Source: an uncultured Blautia sp.
GTDB lineage: Bacteria > Bacillota > Clostridia > Lachnospirales > Lachnospiraceae
Assembly (NCBI GenBank): GCA_934402155.1
Contig: CAKRTP010000062.1
Span: 1 to 10,249 of the forward strand
DNA: 10,249 nucleotides
Direction: 5' to 3'
Positions within the stretch are counted from its first letter, which is position 1; each line of letters begins with the position of its first letter. Shown here one piece after another: positions 6,056-10,249 of the stretch. The notes under the pieces are model-generated. The model saw only the letters and a list, made by a program, of their open reading frames with translations, was not told where the DNA came from and did not search any database. The translations under genes and the position numbers were made by a program.

Positions 6056-6682
6056 ATGAAACTTGGACAGCAGGCGATGGAGGCACTGAAAGCACAAATT
6101 GATGGTTCGCTTAAGCTGGGCGATGATCTGGTAGTTGCAGGTGTGATCGGGATCGAAGGAACACAGATTCTCATGAAAAATGAGAGAGAAACACTGCTTC
6201 AGTATTTTTCAGACGGATTTCTCTGGAATACTGTCCGCACACTGGAGAAATGCAGGGTATCAGCAGATATGCTGGAGAAAATCAGAAAAGAATCTGATGC
6301 CGTCTACAGACTTGGCACCGGCGGTGTCTTAAGTGGTATCTGGAAGATGGCAGAGGCTTCCGGAAACGGACTCCGGGTGGATCTCCGCGCAATACCTGTT
6401 CGGCAGGAAACAATAGAAATTTGCGAAAGACTGGATGTAGATCCATATAAGTTGCTGTCGGAGGGAGCTGTTCTTCTGGGATGTGCAGATGGACAAAAAA
6501 TTGTACAGGAACTTTCGTATCTTCAGGTTCCGGCAGCGGTGATCGGTAAGGCAGTAGCCGGAAATGACAGGCTTTTGTACAGCGGAGAACTTACCCGTTA
6601 TCTGGAAAGACCATCTCAGGATGAACTCACCAGATTTGTATGGGGGGAAGAGTGGAGAAAGGATAAAAAATGGCAAAATTAA
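6056..6682 (+). CDS. Stand-alone AIR synthase-related C-terminal domain protein (PurM/HypE-like)
   Basis: This protein has 208 residues. The segment from LVVAGVIGIEGTQIL (25-39) through GTGGVLSGIWKMAEASG (87-103) to about 185 matches the C-terminal domain of the PurM/HypE/ThiL/SelD ATP-binding family. Within it, IPVRQETIEIC and DPYKLLSEGAVLLG (129-142) are typical of the HypE-like branch. Full-length relatives are about 330 residues, with an N-terminal ATP-binding domain holding the metal-binding aspartates. Here only about 24 residues precede the C-terminal region, and the 84-bp spacer upstream cannot encode the missing part. ATP-dependent catalysis as in HypE or PurM is therefore unlikely unless a partner supplies the domain. 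GGAGG lies 10 nt before the ATG. The last 13 nt overlap trmL, suggesting translational coupling. Its role is unknown. Confidence 0.75.
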   Translation: MKLGQQAMEALKAQIDGSLKLGDDLVVAGVIGIEGTQILMKNERETLLQYFSDGFLWNTVRTLEKCRVSADMLEKIRKESDAVYRLGTGGVLSGIWKMAEASGNGLRVDLRAIPVRQETIEICERLDVDPYKLLSEGAVLLGCADGQKIVQELSYLQVPAAVIGKAVAGNDRLLYSGELTRYLERPSQDELTRFVWGEEWRKDKKWQN

Positions 6683-7170
6683 ACATTGTACTGCATGAGC
6701 CGGAAATACCGGCAAATACAGGAAATATCGGAAGGACCTGTGTGGCGACAGGTACAAAACTTCATCTGATCGAGCCGCTGGGCTTCAGTCTGAATGAAAA
6801 AGCGATCAAGCGCGCAGGGATGGATTACTGGAAGGATCTGGATGTAACTACATATCTGGATTATGAGGAATTCCTCAAAAAAAATCCAGGTGCAAAGATT
6901 TATTATGCAACAACCAAGGGGCTTCAGACTTATACAGATGTTCAGTATGAAGAGGATTGCTTCATTATGTTTGGAAAAGAGAGTGCCGGAATCCCGGAAG
7001 AGATCCTCATGAAAAATAAGGAAAATTGTATCCGTATTCCAATGATCAATGATATTCGTTCGCTGAATCTGAGTAATTCCGTGGCGATTGTCTTATATGA
7101 AGCCTTACGCCAGAATCAGTTTGATCATATGCAGCTTCAGGGAGAACTTCATGATCACAAATGGACATAA
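6670..7170 (+). CDS. trmL: tRNA (cytidine/uridine(34)-2'-O)-methyltransferase TrmL
   Basis: This protein has 166 residues, the normal length for a minimal SPOUT methyltransferase. Its motifs are NIVLHEPEIPANTGNIGRT (5-23), FGKESAGIP (101-109, S-adenosylmethionine-binding knot) and RIPM...RSLNLSNSVAIVLYE (122-144). The conserved N16, R22, E104, S134 and N136 fit the TrmL/YibK subfamily. It is predicted to act as a dimer in the cytoplasm, methylating the 2'-OH of the wobble nucleotide in tRNA-Leu species, which strengthens codon reading. The start ATG overlaps the end of the AIR-C gene and is preceded by GGAGAAAGG (6654-6662) inside that gene. Substrate tRNAs in this organism are inferred from the family. 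Confidence 0.94.
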   Translation: MAKLNIVLHEPEIPANTGNIGRTCVATGTKLHLIEPLGFSLNEKAIKRAGMDYWKDLDVTTYLDYEEFLKKNPGAKIYYATTKGLQTYTDVQYEEDCFIMFGKESAGIPEEILMKNKENCIRIPMINDIRSLNLSNSVAIVLYEALRQNQFDHMQLQGELHDHKWT

Positions 7171-7213
7171 GTTAAATTAAACGTAAAACATACGCGAAAA
7201 GGAGGGTATTTGC

Positions 7214-8941
7214 ATGGAGCTGGAAAGATATCGTATCTACTCAGAAATTGCACGTGGAATTCGAAAACCGTTTCTTGTCTTCAAAAATGCAAATGTATTT
7301 ATGGCTCACTCAGGTGAGTTTCGTAAAGGTGATGTGGCAGTTGAAGGCGGCATTGTCGTGGGGGTTGGAGAGTATGAGGGAGAAACTGAGATAGATCTGG
7401 AGGGAAGGTATCTCTGTCCGGGATTTATCGACAGTCATCTTCATCTGGAATCTACACTGGTAACACCTGGTGAACTGATCAGACAGGCAGCACAGTGCGG
7501 TACGACGACTTTTATCGTAGATCCTCATGAATCAGCAAATGTTTCAGGAACAGACGGAATTGATTATATCCTGGAGCAGACGGAGGGCGTGCCGGCAAAT
7601 GTTTATGTGATGATGCCTTCATGTGTACCGGCTACACATGTGGATGATAATGGATGTATTCTTACAGCAGGAAAGATGAGAGCATATCTGAACCATCCTA
7701 GAATTCTTGGCCTTGGTGAGGTTATGGATGCAGTCTCAGTTATTAATGGAAGTGTGGCTATGCATGAAAAACTGTCCGTTTTTAAGGATAGAGTGTGCGA
7801 CGGCCATGCACCACTTCTTTCATCAAAAGATCTGGCAGCATATGCACTGGCAGGAATTTCAACAGACCATGAATGTGTGACATATGAATATGCGATGGAA
7901 GAGTGCAGAAATGGAATGCAGGTACTGATCAGGGAGGGAAGTGCTGCAAAGAATCTGGAAGCAATCGTGAAGGGGATTGTAGAGCATCACACGGATACTT
8001 CAGGTTTTTGTTTCTGTACGGATGACAAGCACATTGAAGAAATCCGTAAGGAAGGACATATTGATTTCAATGTCAGAAAGGCAGTGCGGCTTGGCCTGAA
8101 ACCGGAACAGGCACTTAAAATGGCAACCATTCAGGCTGCCAAATGCTATGGACTGCATCATCTTGGTGCGATCGCACCGGGATATCAGGCAGATTTTGTT
8201 GTAATGGACAATCTGAATGAGATGAATATACTGGAGGTATACCATAAAGGCAAAAAAATCATCAAAGATGAGAAAGTTGAGATCCGTCCATGTTCGCCGC
8301 AGTTAAAGAATACAGTGCATCTTCTTGGATTCAGGGAATCTGATCTTCGACTTCCATGGCGAGAAGGGAAAGTACATATTCTCAAAATGCTTGAGGGTCA
8401 GATTGTTACAGAGGATGTTATGGAAGAAGTTGGTTATGTCGAAGAAAATGGACAGAAACTTTTCAAGGCCGATGAAACTTACCAGAAGATCGCAGCAGTA
8501 GAACGTCACAAAAACACTGGTAAGATCGGTGTGGGAATCGTAAAAGGATTTGGACTCAAAGGCGGTGCGATTGCGTCCAGTGTATCACATGATTCTCACA
8601 ATCTGATCGTGATCGGAGATAATGATCATGATATGTGTCTGGCAGTACAGGAACTTCTTCGGACACAGGGAGGATATACCCTTATTGAAAACGGAAAGGT
8701 GTTCGATACTCTTCCACTTCCTGTCATGGGACTTATGAGTGATGCAGGGTATGAACAGGTAAATGAGAAACTGACCCGAATGATACCAAAAGCACATGAA
8801 ATGGGAATACCTCAGGGCTTTGACCCGTTTATTACGCTGTCGTTTATGGCACTTCCGGTTATTCCGCAGATCAGGATCACACCAAGAGGCATTTATCTGA
8901 CTCAGGAGGACAGGATGATCCAGAGTCCATTTGATCGTTAA
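7214..8941 (+). CDS. ade: Adenine deaminase, AdeC type
   Basis: This protein has 575 residues, the size of Bacillus AdeC. It belongs to the metal-dependent amidohydrolases and converts adenine to hypoxanthine and ammonia for purine salvage. Visible motifs are the metal site PGFIDSHLHLES (69-80, H75 and H77), DPHE (103-106), GEVMD (168-172), DGHAP (196-200), STDHE (216-220) and TDDKH (269-273, with the catalytic-type aspartate). The AdeC-specific C-terminal domain carries SHDSHN and GDNDHDM. All expected residues are present, so it should be active, probably with Mn or Fe. A strong GGAGGG (7201-7206) precedes the ATG. It lies 43 bp after trmL; no separate promoter or purine riboswitch is seen there, so it is probably the last gene of the operon, ended by the hairpin at 8960. 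Confidence 0.96.
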   Translation: MELERYRIYSEIARGIRKPFLVFKNANVFMAHSGEFRKGDVAVEGGIVVGVGEYEGETEIDLEGRYLCPGFIDSHLHLESTLVTPGELIRQAAQCGTTTFIVDPHESANVSGTDGIDYILEQTEGVPANVYVMMPSCVPATHVDDNGCILTAGKMRAYLNHPRILGLGEVMDAVSVINGSVAMHEKLSVFKDRVCDGHAPLLSSKDLAAYALAGISTDHECVTYEYAMEECRNGMQVLIREGSAAKNLEAIVKGIVEHHTDTSGFCFCTDDKHIEEIRKEGHIDFNVRKAVRLGLKPEQALKMATIQAAKCYGLHHLGAIAPGYQADFVVMDNLNEMNILEVYHKGKKIIKDEKVEIRPCSPQLKNTVHLLGFRESDLRLPWREGKVHILKMLEGQIVTEDVMEEVGYVEENGQKLFKADETYQKIAAVERHKNTGKIGVGIVKGFGLKGGAIASSVSHDSHNLIVIGDNDHDMCLAVQELLRTQGGYTLIENGKVFDTLPLPVMGLMSDAGYEQVNEKLTRMIPKAHEMGIPQGFDPFITLSFMALPVIPQIRITPRGIYLTQEDRMIQSPFDR

Positions 8942-8959
8942 AAAATTCAGTGACATAAT

Positions 8960-8994
8960 AAAAGGCAAAGTAGAAAATTTCTACTTTGCCTTTT
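8960..8994. terminator. Long bidirectional terminator overlapping the 3' end of the kinase gene
   Basis: AAAAGGCAAAGTAGAAA (8960-8976) and its exact reverse complement (8978-8994) give a 17-bp stem around one central base, in practice a stem with a 3-5 nt loop. Runs of A on one side and T on the other let it end transcription from adenine deaminase (stop at 8941) and from the opposing kinase. The kinase stop codon (TAG, 8981-8983) and its last codons lie inside the stem. Confidence 0.9.
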
Positions 8995-10249
8995 CTAGTG
9001 TAAAGATGAATTCACTTCCAACACCTTCTGTGCTGATCACATTGATATGCTGACCGTGAGCGGAGATGATCTCTTTGACGATTGCCAGTCCCAGTCCGGT
9101 GCCTTTCTGGTCTTTGCCACGGGAACGGTCAATTTTGTAAAAGCGTTCCCATATTTTGTTCAGACTGGACTTGGGAATTCCAATGCCGTGATCCTTGACC
9201 GATACGAATATTTTTCCGTTTTTTTCTGTTGTCTCAATCGTGATCGTGGAATGGTCAGGGCTGAACTTGATCGCATTACTGAGAAGGTTATACAGCACCT
9301 GCTGAATCTGTTCCATATCTGCATGAGCATACAGGTTCTTCCCGGACAGAATCAGTTCAAGGAGAATCTGCCGGGTTGTACAGGTTCCTTCAAAAGATGC
9401 TGCAGTGCTTTTGATGATCTGGTTGATGTCAAAATCCTGGATATTCAGCATTCGCTTATGGATATCAAGTTCATTGAGCGTCAGAAGTCCACGGGTAAGT
9501 TTTTCAAGTCGATCCGCCTCGTAAGAAATGATCTTGAGATATTTTTCCTGCATTTCCACAGGAATTGTGCCATCGATCATAGCTTCCACATAACCCTTGA
9601 TAGAAGTCAGTGGAGAGCGGAAATCATGAGAAATATTGGAAATGAACTGCCGCTGATATTCTCCGTTGCGATTAAGTTTGTCTGCCATGTAATTCAGATT
9701 ACTTGCAAGATAGCCAAGTTCATTCTCAGAAGTAACCGGAATCTGATAGGAGAGATTTCCATTGGCAAATTCAGAAGCACCCTTTGTAATATCGTGCAGC
9801 GGTTTTCGTATATGAAAACTGTAAAAGAAAAACAGTACAGCTGCCATCAGATATGTGATCACAAACAGGAGCTGGACGATCCAGAGAAGATCGCTGCGGC
9901 TCTGATACAGATCGCTCATGAGATAGTGGACTGCTACGTATCCACGGGTATTCAGATGCTCTGTAATTGGTGCAATTGTACTTAAACGGGAATCATGAAA
10001 ATATCCGTAAAAATCTCCGATCTGATAATAATTACTGCCCCAGGATGCAGGATCAAAACCATCCAGGTCAATGGGATTATCAGGTGAAATATCTTTTCGT
10101 GTACTAAGGACGATCTGTCCGTTGCTGTTGATGATCCAGATAATGGTATCGGGATAGTTGGCAGCAAGGGAGAGGTTAGTCCGGACAGATTCCATATTGG
10201 CAGAAGTGATATTATGACGTACAAGATCACTTTCTGCGATGCGGTGAGC
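8981..10249 (-). CDS. Sensor histidine kinase (partial, N-terminus beyond the window)
   Basis: The frame stays open to the right edge, giving 422 residues without a start; the ATG at 10195 is internal, not the true start. From the edge there is the rest of an extracytoplasmic sensor domain (about 1-118), then a transmembrane helix (about 122-146). A HAMP linker follows (starting near IRKPL, about 147-195). The HisKA dimerisation domain has the phosphorylated histidine in FISNISHDFRSPLTSIKGY (H208). The ATPase domain has an N-box NLLSNAIKFS (from N321), G1 DHGIGIP (353-359), F-box FYKIDRS (370-376) and G2 GTGLGL (383-388). All catalytic boxes are intact. The first transmembrane helix and, probably, a response regulator gene lie beyond the window. 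The signal sensed is unknown; the sensor remnant (IIWIINSNGQIVLST) resembles Cache/PAS-like folds. Confidence 0.93.
   Translation of the reverse strand, partial: AHRIAESDLVRHNITSANMESVRTNLSLAANYPDTIIWIINSNGQIVLSTRKDISPDNPIDLDGFDPASWGSNYYQIGDFYGYFHDSRLSTIAPITEHLNTRGYVAVHYLMSDLYQSRSDLLWIVQLLFVITYLMAAVLFFFYSFHIRKPLHDITKGASEFANGNLSYQIPVTSENELGYLASNLNYMADKLNRNGEYQRQFISNISHDFRSPLTSIKGYVEAMIDGTIPVEMQEKYLKIISYEADRLEKLTRGLLTLNELDIHKRMLNIQDFDINQIIKSTAASFEGTCTTRQILLELILSGKNLYAHADMEQIQQVLYNLLSNAIKFSPDHSTITIETTEKNGKIFVSVKDHGIGIPKSSLNKIWERFYKIDRSRGKDQKGTGLGLAIVKEIISAHGQHINVISTEGVGSEFIFTLEKAK

Noticed and set aside
5647..6174. 175-codon minus-strand frame spanning the 3' end of the radical SAM gene and the membrane peptide
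   Set aside because: It crosses three plus-strand coding regions and the ribosome binding sites between them, with no supporting motif.
7171..7213. Purine riboswitch or separate promoter before adenine deaminase
   Set aside because: The gap is only 43 bp, too short for a purine aptamer, and no -35/-10 pair was found.
9047..9985. 312-codon open frame on the plus strand opposite the histidine kinase
   Set aside because: It lies wholly antisense to an intact kinase with all catalytic boxes, and its translation shows no recognisable domain. It is a codon-bias shadow.

Overview
The window looks like a chromosomal core region of a Gram-positive anaerobe of the Clostridia, most likely a Lachnospiraceae relative (Blautia/Dorea/Ruminococcus type). 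This is inferred from the gene set: a secreted SH3-3D cell-wall protein, a thioredoxin reductase without the usual NADPH motif, a DUF4080-type B12-binding radical SAM protein and AdeC-type adenine deaminase. It also rests on AGGAGG-type ribosome binding sites, AT-rich intergenic DNA and strong sigma-A-like promoters. No transposase, phage gene, CRISPR array or toxin-antitoxin pair is visible.

Layout. A tRNA-Gly(GCC) gene on the minus strand (3-75) has its own consensus promoter and diverges from a plus-strand gene for an exported SH3-3D protein (315-1397). That gene meets an iron-dependent alcohol dehydrogenase gene (1465-2649, minus) at a shared bidirectional terminator. A 254-bp AT-rich divergent control region (2650-2903) separates the dehydrogenase from a run of seven same-strand genes: trxB-like reductase, thioredoxin, B12-binding radical SAM protein, a 34-residue membrane peptide, a stand-alone AIR-synthase C-terminal-domain protein, trmL and adenine deaminase (2904-8941). 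Gaps are short (5-84 bp) and one pair overlaps, so this looks like one operon or a few coupled ones. A second long bidirectional hairpin (8960-8994) ends it. On its far side is a minus-strand sensor histidine kinase (8981-10249), cut off at its N-terminus by the window edge.

How the genes fit. The reductase and thioredoxin form a dithiol electron-transfer pair. The reductase keeps the FAD motifs and CxxC but lacks the NADPH-recognition motif, so it may take electrons from ferredoxin. TrmL modifies the tRNA wobble position and AdeC salvages adenine to hypoxanthine. The radical SAM protein, the tiny membrane peptide and the AIR-C protein have no assigned function, and they are the best place to look for new biology. 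I see no clear-cut undescribed system; most of the window is ordinary housekeeping DNA.
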